64,000 bases of DNA from Baylisascaris procyonis. Its lineage: Eukaryota; Nematoda; Chromadorea; Rhabditida; Ascarididae. Below, piece after piece: positions 26,501 through 34,373 of the stretch. A program made the position numbers and the translations under genes. How positions within the stretch are numbered: the stretch's first letter is position 1; each line of letters starts with the position of its first letter. The notes under the pieces are model-generated. The model was not told the DNA's origin. It did no database searches and was given only the letters and a program-made list of their open reading frames with translations. The stretch spans positions 6,458,501 through 6,522,500 of the forward strand of contig JAZARR010000212.1 in the NCBI GenBank assembly GCA_037389465.1. The letters are read 5' to 3'.

Positions 26501-27335
26501 GGATGGTGGCGCTTTTTATGTCAGCCATGAGTGAACCTCGACGGAACGACCTTACCAGTTGCAACATGATGTCCGTTTTGATTGATAGAAGAAAGTAACT
26601 CAAAATAATTTTTTAAAGTTTGATTTTGAATGTAGAAAATGAAAAAGAAATGGCGATGCTGTTCACAAAAAGTGCTTAGGCAAGTTTGTCGACGTTTTAA
26701 AACTCGGAGCACCGTTTAAAGACGACGGGAAGCTCATTCATGATGAAACTATCAGGAAACCGTTTTAATGACGTCCTGTCTTATATATGAAATAATTTCG
26801 AAGACATATTCGATGGAAAACCAAGTTTTGGTCAAGATCGCTGATCATGATCGATTTCCGGAAAAATTATCCTGCTGTTCAATCCCTTCAGTAGCGACAC
26901 TAGATGCGTGGCATGGATAATTAGTACATGTAAAATATGCGCTCACTGTAAGACAATTCGTTGATAAGGAATGTGAGCTCGAGTGAGTGCATTTGGTGCT
27001 TTTATAAGCGCGCATTCAGACAATTTTCCTATGACATTTTTCGGATAAGTGGGAAGAGGTGGGATTCGATTAAATGTGCATTCATTTTTGGATTATGACG
27101 AGTCAAGTATGTAACCTGAAACACGTTTCAGGCAGCATCACCTGTGGGAGTTGTCTCATCTACAACACCTGGGACACCAGGTACACCCTCTTCCTTATCG
27201 GGCCCAGGGATTGGTGCGTTGAGTGGTCGGGACTCCGATTCAGAAAGCGATGTGGATGGCGATGAAAAGCCAGCTAATCGAACAATCCTCGATCAAGTGC
27301 AAGCGGAGCAAGTCCCCCCACTGTTGTGTCAGTGA
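8491..27335 (+). CDS. pop-1: TCF/LEF transcription factor, POP-1 type (nine exons)
   Basis: Nuclear DNA-binding effector of Wnt/beta-catenin signalling; C. elegans POP-1 acts with SYS-1/beta-catenin in asymmetric divisions. Exons: 8491-8540, 12993-13108, 18567-18679, 21806-21973, 23128-23346, 23937-24050, 24556-24721, 26021-26124 and 27132-27335. All phases agree and the total is 417 residues plus stop, close to the roughly 440 I recall for the C. elegans protein. Domains: an acidic beta-catenin-binding N terminus (DEVKVFRR at residues 10-17), a Ser/Pro/Met-rich linker (about 56-222), an HMG box (about 226-297, [16 protein letters not shown] and WSARENYA), a basic tail (about 305-312), a C-clamp with Cys 323, 336, 339 and 345, and an acidic Ser-rich C terminus ending LLCQ. 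Exon ends were chosen by splice consensus; exon 5 could instead end at 23358. Confidence 0.9.
9959..10687 (-). CDS. Unidentified 242-codon antisense frame inside pop-1 intron 1
   Basis: Minus-strand frame open from after a TGA at 10688 to a TAG at 9959-9961, the longest open frame in the window. The N-terminal part is charged ([19 protein letters not shown]); the middle has a helical look ([29 protein letters not shown]); the C-terminal part has [11 protein letters not shown] and ends YISAKT. There is no ATG near the 5' end, so it is probably an exon or a gene fragment. Further antisense coding-like frames lie just upstream (10828-11115 with [14 protein letters not shown], and 11097-11297 with [16 protein letters not shown]). 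I recognise no family. A nested gene and a decayed transposable-element ORF are both possible. Confidence 0.45.
   Translation of the reverse strand, partial: VKKGGEEIEGCFEGCRKILSNPASIPEKNIDRDLEPLLNNEVKNFPINEDKFESAQGRCYNTHSVQLNKSEQIYSRSKTNRRMLEQLILCVMVAKLASEGLHYDLQQIVKKYATRNSDCSELVAHTNFLQKIYVSDLSSCNVLLGEITVRSQQGRAQLMVVKRSWAIPGQGCSWATPGPCLTRTPYGPNGCNVHTDLNTIRCLELLQKIVDSPNFVILASAVPNSTITVTDTHPIAYISAKT
10828..11297 (-). pseudogene. Antisense coding-like fragments upstream of the intron-1 frame
   Basis: Two minus-strand frames, 11097-11297 and 10828-11115, have polar, basic, protein-like composition ([37 protein letters not shown]) and lie in order with the 242-codon frame, but in different frames. 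They may be other exons of the same nested gene or parts of a frameshifted element. No domain recognised. Confidence 0.25.
12993..13108 (+). CDS. pop-1: pop-1 exon 2: rest of the beta-catenin-binding region
   Basis: Enters with one base, completing Arg17, and continues with the acidic NDADDVE segment and the conserved-looking EDKKD(V)ALETELE stretch, ending in phase 1 before GTCTGT. The weak-looking donor is supported by an exact phase match with exon 3. Confidence 0.8.
13109..18566 (+). other. pop-1: pop-1 intron 2 (5.46 kb)
   Basis: The longest intron of the gene, T-rich, with the TTTA microsatellite at 14777-14892. Several short frames on both strands look like chance. No extra exon was found that would keep the phase between exons 2 and 3. 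Confidence 0.7.
14777..14892. repeat. (TTTA)n microsatellite
   Basis: About 115 bases of almost pure TTTA repeats with a few T-run interruptions. It gives spurious Phe/Leu/Ile/Tyr-only open frames on the plus strand. Confidence 0.95.
18567..18679 (+). CDS. pop-1: pop-1 exon 3: linker
   Basis: Phase 1 entry after GAATTGTTGCAG, phase 0 exit before GTGAGT. Encodes a Pro/Ser/Phe-rich linker ([28 protein letters not shown]). The SPSYGP type of motif recurs in the next exon. Confidence 0.8.
20283..20312 (+). repeat. Poly-G tract in pop-1 intron 3
   Basis: GGA-rich sequence containing a run of at least 12 G on the sense strand. A second run of about 12 G lies at 20737-20751. Such tracts can form G-quadruplexes. 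Confidence 0.85.
21387..21563. repeat. Imperfect tandem duplication (~110 bp unit)
   Basis: Two copies begin with AGCTTTAAAGTTTAGCTG at 21387 and 21497 and share the later CTACT(G)CTCATATCTTTA segment. The second copy is shortened by deletions. It lies in intron 3, about 240 bases before exon 4. Confidence 0.85.
21806..21973 (+). CDS. pop-1: pop-1 exon 4: Met/Ser/Pro-rich linker
   Basis: Phase 0 at both ends, 56 codons, between GAGTCAG and the donor GTGGGT. Rich in Met, Pro and Ala with repeated MSPSY/MSPSF motifs (residues 94-149). This is the region where TCF proteins bind corepressors and other partners; no specific motif can be named. Confidence 0.8.
21974..23127 (+). other. pop-1: pop-1 intron 4 (1.15 kb) with coding-like island
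   Basis: The intron proper is defined by the exon 4 donor and the CTTTTAAG acceptor of exon 5. Its middle part (about 22380-22900) looks protein-coding in several consecutive frames; see separate entry. Confidence 0.7.
22464..22643 (+). pseudogene. Coding-like island in pop-1 intron 4
   Basis: Plus-strand frame of 59 codons ([45 protein letters not shown]). It is preceded in another frame by [19 protein letters not shown] (about 22360-22460) and followed in a third by [19 protein letters not shown] (about 22765-22890). Paired cysteines suggest metal-binding or disulphide modules. Including these segments would break the pop-1 frame, and POP-1 homologues have nothing like it between the linker and the HMG box. 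A nested gene with small introns, a decayed gene copy or an element remnant are possible. The minus strand also has a 131-codon frame here (22285-22680). Confidence 0.35.
23128..23346 (+). CDS. pop-1: pop-1 exon 5: linker up to the HMG box
   Basis: Phase 0 entry after CTTCTTTTAAG, 73 codons. Encodes a Pro/Met/Asn-rich stretch and then the basic [14 protein letters not shown] segment just before the HMG box. A second possible donor 12 bases downstream (after 23358) keeps the frame and would add four residues. Confidence 0.8.
23937..24050 (+). CDS. pop-1: pop-1 exon 6: first half of the HMG box
   Basis: Phase 0 at both ends. Begins [20 protein letters not shown], the signature first helix of the TCF/LEF sequence-specific HMG box, and ends QSAELNK at the position where TCF genes commonly have an intron. 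Acceptor TTTCTTCCAG, donor GTTTGT. Confidence 0.95.
24556..24721 (+). CDS. pop-1: pop-1 exon 7: second half of the HMG box and basic tail
   Basis: Begins [20 protein letters not shown] and ends with the basic tail [12 protein letters not shown], both typical of TCF/LEF proteins. WSARENYA matches the invariant end of the box. Leaves phase 1 before a GTATGT donor. All core box residues appear intact. Confidence 0.95.
24722..26020 (+). other. pop-1: pop-1 intron 7 (1.3 kb) with GA microsatellite
   Basis: T-rich intron between the HMG box and C-clamp exons. A (GA)n tract lies at about 25303-25329. No coding signal. Confidence 0.75.
25303..25329. repeat. (GA)n microsatellite
   Basis: About 27 bases of nearly pure GA repeat inside pop-1 intron 7. 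Confidence 0.9.
26021..26124 (+). CDS. pop-1: pop-1 exon 8: C-clamp
   Basis: Enters in phase 1 after GTACTTTCAG and encodes [18 protein letters not shown] followed by [14 protein letters not shown]. The four cysteines (residues 323, 336, 339, 345) and the basic cluster are the C-clamp, the second DNA-binding element that recognises helper sites next to TCF motifs and is found in invertebrate TCFs and vertebrate TCF-E isoforms. The exon leaves in phase 0 before GTTAGT, so it could in principle be an alternative exon only together with a phase change (entry 1, exit 0). Confidence 0.95.
26125..27131 (+). other. pop-1: pop-1 intron 8 (1.0 kb)
   Basis: Ends in ACACGTTTCAG. Nothing beyond short chance frames. 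Confidence 0.75.
27132..27335 (+). CDS. pop-1: pop-1 exon 9: C terminus and stop
   Basis: Phase 0 entry, 67 codons and TGA. Ser/Thr/Pro/Gly-rich ([16 protein letters not shown]), then acidic [13 protein letters not shown], ending QVPPLLCQ. No CtBP motif of the PLSL type is visible. The overlapping frame at 27223-27456 is a shadow. Confidence 0.85.
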   Translation, partial: AASPVGVVSSTTPGTPGTPSSLSGPGIGALSGRDSDSESDVDGDEKPANRTILDQVQAEQVPPLLCQ

Positions 27336-29115
27336 AGACGGTAGCAAGCCTTATCAGTGCCTCAGAAGGGTTAAGGTGGTTATTTCGTTTGGCCCAATGG
27401 CCGTCCGTCGATTTGATGTGAGCTTCCGGTTCGAGTTGTCTTGGATCGTGTGTTAGATCTCTTGCTACCGTTCTTTGGACGCAAACGCAGCGCGTTATAC
27501 GTTTGTGCACGAAACATATTTTGTTATGAGGTTCATATGTTATGCTAATATTAATGGGTGTGAAGTTGGGAGAATTTACGTTTGTGTGAGAGTGTGGTCG
27601 CGGTTGAGTGCTGATCTCTTCGTACATAGTGGTCGTGTGGCGGGTCCTCAAGACATGTGGGTCGCTGACCTGTTGATGTTGTGTGCATTTGGCACGATAG
27701 CTTTTCGCTCTGTGTCTCATATTAATCGAATGCGTGTCTGAGTGCCGGCCTGCGTGTCTGTGTTAATCACGCACCCAGATGGTTGAGCATTGCGCTCTAC
27801 ATATGCTGTGTTGGTTGTGTCTATGCTCGTTAAGGTTTGCAATCAACGAGGCGGTTAAGTTTTGTTTAGAGTCGTCTGATGCCCTAAATTACGCTCTCCT
27901 AAAGACGTCGTTGTCGCCTTAATTGTTCTCTTATGCAATGCTGCAAACGCATTCTACTGTGTTGAAGCCGTCCTCGATGTTGTGGCACTGTGGAGCATCG
28001 CTTCATACTATCGGTCCACAGTTTCTTTGGTGCGCTTTTGGTGCTCCCAGTGCGAAAATCGTACCTAGCGGATATTTATGTGTATGTTTGAAGACTCGCA
28101 TCGGTGCGTTGTCCACTGCTTGTACTACTACGGTTCATGTTGCAGATACGGGAGTGATGCTTTTGTCCAAATAGGTAGCTGCTTTTCTATGGTGTTTGCA
28201 AGGGAACGGATCGTTGGACTTTGTGTAACGTTCTTTTAGAAGCGACCAGGTACATCACGGACGGAAATCAAGGGAAGAGAGATAGGGAGGGGAGGGGGTT
28301 GTGTACGTAAAGCATTAATCGTCATCATATTGCAGCTTTTGTCCCTTACCTCCTTTACTGGTCGGCGAGGGCTGCACCAATGCGTCTCTTTTGTCGGGAC
28401 GACGGTGCCTTTCCGTGTAACACTGACGTGATCATTGAGTAGACTAGAATGCCTCTGTCTAAAAATAAGCTCACTTATGGAGTCAAATTCTTGATCTTAA
28501 TGTAAGGAGGCTTCCATGTTGTTCGGTTGCGTGGTCCTTTCCTGAAGTCTTCGAGACTTGTGAGATTTTCGTCGCTGTTTGGTCGTCCTCTGCTAGGCAC
28601 GCCACCTTGAGTGAATGGATACCCGTTCATGCTTAGTACCACTTACTGATAGTTCACATGGGGACTACCTTTCTCACGGAGTGTTATACCAATGAGGCAT
28701 CGCCGTTCACTCGTTATAATGGCTTCCAACTGATAAACAATGCTTTTGTTCTCAAAACAGGGTCATATTGTAATGCTTTCACGTGTTTCAACTGCATCGT
28801 GTCGTTTTGTTGTTATGTTGTAAGCGGGCTGTCTGCTGTTGTGTGTTGTGACGTGTCGTATTTGCACAGCTGCCCAATTTGTCGACACCGCAGTTTGTAT
28901 GCGTTATAGGTGGGCAGCATTTGCGAACGCCGTGCAGTGCGATGTGGTATAGTGCAACACACGACGCGCATTCTTCTGTACATTGACTTGCATTTACTGC
29001 CTTTGTGCGAAACTGTGCTTTTCTCTGCAGTTTTCGTGAATGCTTTGTTCTACCAAAGTTCTCAAATTTTGAGTGAGTTGTTTGATGTGGCCGTGAGCCG
29101 ACAAATTAAACTGTA
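27336..29115 (+). other. pop-1: G/T-rich region after the pop-1 stop, probable 3' UTR
   Basis: For about 1.8 kb after the stop the plus strand stays T- and G-rich, then turns abruptly A-rich near 29.1 kb. This fits a long 3' UTR or transcribed flank of pop-1. Several plus-strand frames of 60-90 codons occur (for example 28658-28909) but have no domain or splice support. AATAAA is found at 29197-29202; I see no earlier perfect copy. Confidence 0.4.
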
Positions 29116-32100
29116 ATGCCTTCTGTGAAGTCATTGGTACACATTTACTCGAGTATGACCAGCGAGAAAAAAAGATAGAGTGAACAAAGACCGTCGAATA
29201 AATTAATAGCCTTTCTCGAGAAGACATAGAAACTCTGAAAGATCGTAAACGAAACAAAATTTACAAATACAGACGTTTATCGGCAAACATTCTCAGATGT
29301 GTGCATTTAATGTGCGGAAGGAATAACGCATACCGGTAACGAGAGGAATCACAAAGACGAGAGTTCAGTACAAAAAACTTGTGCGAGGTGGGGTGTAAGG
29401 TCGAGGATGAACGCATTCTGAGGGGTGCAGGTTGTGCAGATGACACTGGATTCAGAAAGAAAAAATGTAAGGGCCCCGGGACGATCGAAATAGAAATTCG
29501 AAAACAGTTAAGTATTCTTGACGATTTAGTGTACCCTGCGCAGCACCGTACACATCGAAAGGCGAAACTTCACTAAGAATGAGTTGAGGCGGAGGCTGCG
29601 AAAGGTTAGTCGGCACCGGTCGCTTTTTGCTAGCTTTGTCAAAGAGTCCACTCTGTTCGCATAAGCTTTCGGCCGCGTCACGATGCACGATGTCATGGTG
29701 TACAAATCTTAAAGGGGCACTTGTGCATGTGTTTGCTGCATTGAGGGTTCGCTTCTCAATTTTTAATATGGAATCTGATTATTCGAAAGAACACAGCATT
29801 TACTACCACTGCTTCACTTGATCTCTCTTTTACTTAGAAGGGGAGCAAAAGAAATGTTTTCTTATCTGATTGGTTGGTTTATCTGTGAATAGAAGTGTCA
29901 TCGATTTGCTGGCAGCAAGCTCCTAGTGAGCTGCACAATCGTTTTCTGTTGGAGAAGGAGCACATAGCCGAAGTTGGGCGTCCTGGAGAACGAGGATAAA
30001 TCTTGGCACTATATGCCACTAAGGTCGCCTCGCTCAACTTCAAAATGACGGAAGGGTGCTTAGCGTAAAGAGATGTTTCTGAGATGCTGTGGTGGCATTG
30101 ATGAAGCTAACGACATACGTCGCATTATTCGCAAAGCAATACAGTCAAACCGAAGCCGGCTCGTTCTGTAATTTGTTTACATCGCTCAAATATGTAGCGA
30201 GAAAGAAATCATATTTTTGAAGTGAAAAAAGAGCCTCAATAAAAACTTGATGAGCAGCGGGGTGACGAAAGAAACCATAAAGGAAAAAAAGAGATCTGAA
30301 GCAGCATTCCAAAAGAACAACATAATTTTGCAATAACTGCTGGCAAGAGTGGCATGGAACAGAGTCATGGCAGCTCTAACTTTGCAGTACCAAGCAAGAC
30401 CGAAACGACAGAAGTGGTGTGCGATTTTGGGCTCCACGTTCTACTATACGCTTCGAACCTTAAAACCACAATGGAAAACATCTGCTAAATGGCTTAGGAA
30501 TGAACGTTCGGAAAAGAGAATTGGGTGAGCTTATTTCGTTTAACATAAGCTTCTTAATTTGGCGTAAATCCTACCAGACATGAGTGCATATGACATATGC
30601 GCCCCTCAGGTCTGAGGTGAACGACTTTCAAGTCTGATGGACATGCGGGATGCTATCTAGCTGCGCAGGCTTTTTTGGCGAAACATTTCACGAATGCAGA
30701 ACGAGGTGAGCTGCAAAACAATTGCGAAAAATGTCATTCGAAGCGAAGGCGATCAATGCGGAGTGCTCAGTCTCGAAATAGGCGCCGCACAAGTATCCAC
30801 CAGCATGGGAGCACCGCTTATCTAAAATGCACAACAAATAAACATAACGGCATCAACTTGAGGTGGGCAACTCACTGACAGCTATGGTTCCTCTTAATAA
30901 CCCACACCCCCACTCAACAGCCTCAACAGCTTTCTAAATGCCACGAGTTTGAAATTTTCAGATATACGGTTGGTTAATTCACAAAACGCAATGCTGAGGA
31001 TATGGCTACTTGACAGACGGATTACGATGCATGAAAACATCGTATATTGAGTGATGCATCTTGCTGAAATACTCCAAAAATAAAAGAATGCGTTTGGCTC
31101 ATGAAATGGTCCACAAATCATTTGTCAATAATAAATAAAATACTCGTTGAAGTGAAATGAGTGGAATTCATCTACGACCTACACTAACCGCTGCATACTT
31201 TCTTTCCATCATTAGCCTGGTTTTTCTAAGTGTACAAGAGGTGGATGGATTACTTGATTTAGCATAAAATAAGGCTAAATTTGGTTTATTAACTAAACTT
31301 ATGAAATAAACTTAGTAATCGTATTGAGCAGCAGAATTGTACTGAGTAGCTCTTGAGAAAGTACGAATCTCTATTGTCTCGAAATGCATATTTGTAATAC
31401 GCAACTTCCTGTTGAGTACCTACCCATCAGAGAATGTTTACAAGAAGAAAGGTAAATAAGCAGTGATATTACTCAAGTGCACATCTTCGTGCAGTCTAAT
31501 CAAACGTGAAAAAAGCTCCCTAATGCTGAAACCTGAAAGTGCACATAAATAAAGCGATTGCTACATTCAGAGGAAAATAATTGTATTCATCTGCTAGTAG
31601 TGAGAAGTGCGAAGTACATGTTGCTAATATTTAATGCTCATCACAAAAACAACTGCTTCAATGAGGTGGCTAGATATGAGAGGGTTCTTTCGCAGGCCGT
31701 CTCATTCGGATAAACAAAGTGATAATTTTGTGGCAAATGAGCAAAGCAAGTGGAGAAAAATTACATAAGAAGCCTAACCGATCCTAAAAGAACAAGTCTA
31801 GACATCACAATCGCCTCACTTTCCGGCGAATGTCTTCTATTAGCATGAAACTCACAGTTCTCTCATATTTTGGACTCTGCTATACCTGATTTTATTTCCA
31901 AATGTTTTGCAAAATTTTCAAAGTTTGCATGGAAATCGTCGAGTCAACACTCGAGAACACCCCATTAAACCACATATACTCTAAATCAGTAATTCGTAGT
32001 AATACAAAAAGAAAGAACTCAAGCAAGTGAACATCAGTTGCAATTGCTGAACATCAGAAAAATGTTAAACAAAGTCCATTCATTCTTTAGGCAGACACAT

Positions 32101-33944
32101 GCGCACACAAGGACTGCTGCTACGATCATAAAAGTTTTTTTTTTCTTTTTTTAACGCGATGAAGGTATTTAATCATCCTGGTAGAATTTTTTTTTCTTGG
32201 ACAATTTAAGCGTGGATTCCTCAGATTGAATGCTCTGAAACGAATAAATATCGCGCTGAAATTCCAATGAAAATTAAAAATGAAAAGGAAGCATAATTTT
32301 GAGGATTTCCTAAACTTTCCCAAACATCCTTCTTCTGTATTGAACGTATTTATGCATGTGTACAAAAATGGAAGCTTGTTCGGTAGTTACAAATAGTGTA
32401 TACGGTAGGCGATGAAATTAACCAATGAAAAGTGCGCTGAAGCTTTTGAACTCTATATCATGGGGTCGGTCACCCTCGAGATAAGGTATAGATGCTCTAA
32501 GCGACCACGGAATTTTCAATAAAATAAGCTTTGAACTATAAGTAGAGTCACTGCAAAGGTCCCTCATAAGGATCAATATTAAATGCGTAGCAAACTCTAA
32601 CATGGAAGTAAGGTAACATAATGGTTTAACGAGTAAAGTACTCAGAAAAATTGATTGCGAACGATGGAATGAACCCCCATGAACGAATCGAAGCTCATTT
32701 AAAAGAATAATCTGCTAGATCAAGGCCATAGATACCACTCACATTGAACAAGGCGACTACAAGGCTTTCTTTTCTATCTGTAAATACACACACATAGCTT
32801 TATCCATTTTAAGAATTCAAAACGTACTGGGGTGTATATATGAATAGATGGTATTGGAATATGATAACTACACTCGTAAGAAGTCATGAAGAGAATTTCG
32901 ATGAGTTTCCGCTTTCACAGAGAATGGACAAGCAAATATTCTACGGTGGTAGAGATCAGACAAAAGATATTAACAGAACTAAAAATCAGCAGCAAATGGA
33001 AATAGATTATGCTAAGAGGAGCTCAGCAAACACTAGCAAATTTTCCTTAATGTGAGCTCCATCTCAACAGAAGATGTTCTCACTGGAAGGTCTCAGTTCG
33101 AGTACTAAGCAAATCTAACGCTATTACCTTCGATACCACTGAAGGCACTCTTAATATGGCCGACGATGATTGAAAGGATGACGCAATAATGTACCGGGAT
33201 ATCACAACGACACTATGTTCCGGGGAATAATGGTTTATTTGGGGATCATCATCAACGGCGTAAAATTTGTGCGAATTTCTTCCTTACATTAACGTGCAAA
33301 TTCTCGTCGAACATCATCTTCCCGTCGAAGATTCTTGCAGCCATCGCTTTCATGAGTCAAAAAATTCTGCGGCACAGAATCCATCAAATATTCAGACAAT
33401 TATTCAAGATGAGTCAAAATCAAATATTCAAACCCGTTTCGAGTTGATGTCAATCAGATTACTTAAGAAAGTGCATCAGTAGCGACAACGCAATCACCGT
33501 GATAGATTCGCTGGTAAAAAAAAATTCACATTTATTCTTGCCTTTGGCTGCAGTAGGCGTGGAATTTATAAATGGTAGACCTCCCTTTACTCCACATTTG
33601 AATGAACCATTTTCTGTAAGACTGACCGCGTGCGTCGTGATGCGGTGTCACAGATGCAGGAAATAGGTAAAAATTAGCTGTGGAAGTTACAAAAACAGAC
33701 TATCAAAACATTCAAACTGCAAAGCAAAACTTGTGAACAGCATTTATAAATGGCTCGGCACTATGAAGGCTGGGTCAGGGAAACGTTCGAAATAATGAAA
33801 CTATCCGTTCTCCGAGCTCCAGAGGAATTTGAAATGTATTGGTCTGTAAAACGCGCTGGTTGCTGAAATATAGGAAGTTGGAAACCGTTCTGAAGTCCAG
33901 GCAAGTTTCCATCATGGAAACTCCTACCGCTTTCAGCTTGTTGG
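29116..33944. other. A-rich intergenic or downstream region; few candidates
   Basis: Plus-strand A-rich (minus-strand T-rich), like the introns of the minus-strand larp-5 gene, so it may be downstream flank or late introns of that gene. The one segment with coding character is the antisense frame at 29452-29707. Frames at 30894-31121, 32126-32603 and 33267-33482 look like chance. Confidence 0.35.
29452..29707 (-). CDS. Candidate minus-strand terminal exon
   Basis: Antisense frame of 84 codons with higher G+C than its surroundings. It follows an acceptor CCCCTTTAAG (ending at 29708), enters in phase 2 and ends at a TGA at 29452. Peptide pieces: DAAESLCEQSGLFDKASKKR, PTNLSQPPPQLILSEVSPF. Entry phase would match the phase 2 exit of the last sure larp-5 exon (34467), but the distance is nearly 5 kb and the family has no recognisable counterpart. 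It may belong to another gene. Confidence 0.25.
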
Positions 33945-34363
33945 TCACCTCAAGGTATCCCTCTGACTTGGCAGGACTAAAAGTTTGCTGTAGGTTTAGA
34001 AAAAGTGAACTTTATGTACCGACTCCACTATAGGTGCACTGCGTAACGCAGATTTAGAAATAAAAACAAAATATGACCTAATCGGATTTTTGTCCCCGAT
34101 ATCCTCTGCGAATCGACCTCAAAGAAAGGTCATGCTTCTTCTACCACTGTCTTAAAATCACAGTCTCAATGAATGCTACTATTTATGGTATGAGTGAAGA
34201 GAAAAAACAGCAGCCATGGACCATTGAAGCAGTTCTTGGATGGTTCATAATCAGCCAGGTAAGTTGAAGCAATGTTGGGAGTGTTAATGAACAGCAATAA
34301 GTTGGAGAAGAGCACACTAAAACGTTACTAAGATAGCACGTTTCTTATCATCAACACATGGAT

Positions 34364-34373
34364 CACGCTCGAC
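34364..34373 (-). CDS. larp-5: Possible short terminal exon of larp-5
   Basis: After the donor at 34466 the next good acceptor is CAATGTTACAG (ending at 34374). Entering in phase 2 it gives Gly-Arg-Ala and a TGA, for a total of about 546 residues counted from the first codon of the 46195 exon. An alternative acceptor (CTAAACCTACAG) would give a 43-base last exon at 33945-33987. I cannot choose by sequence alone. Confidence 0.35.

Noticed and set aside
33777..34033. Antisense frame QTFSPAKSEGYLE... and plus frame CKTRWLLKYRKLE... suggesting a hAT-like transposase fragment
   Set aside because: Similarity is limited to a few residues and could not be extended; phase does not fit larp-5 either.
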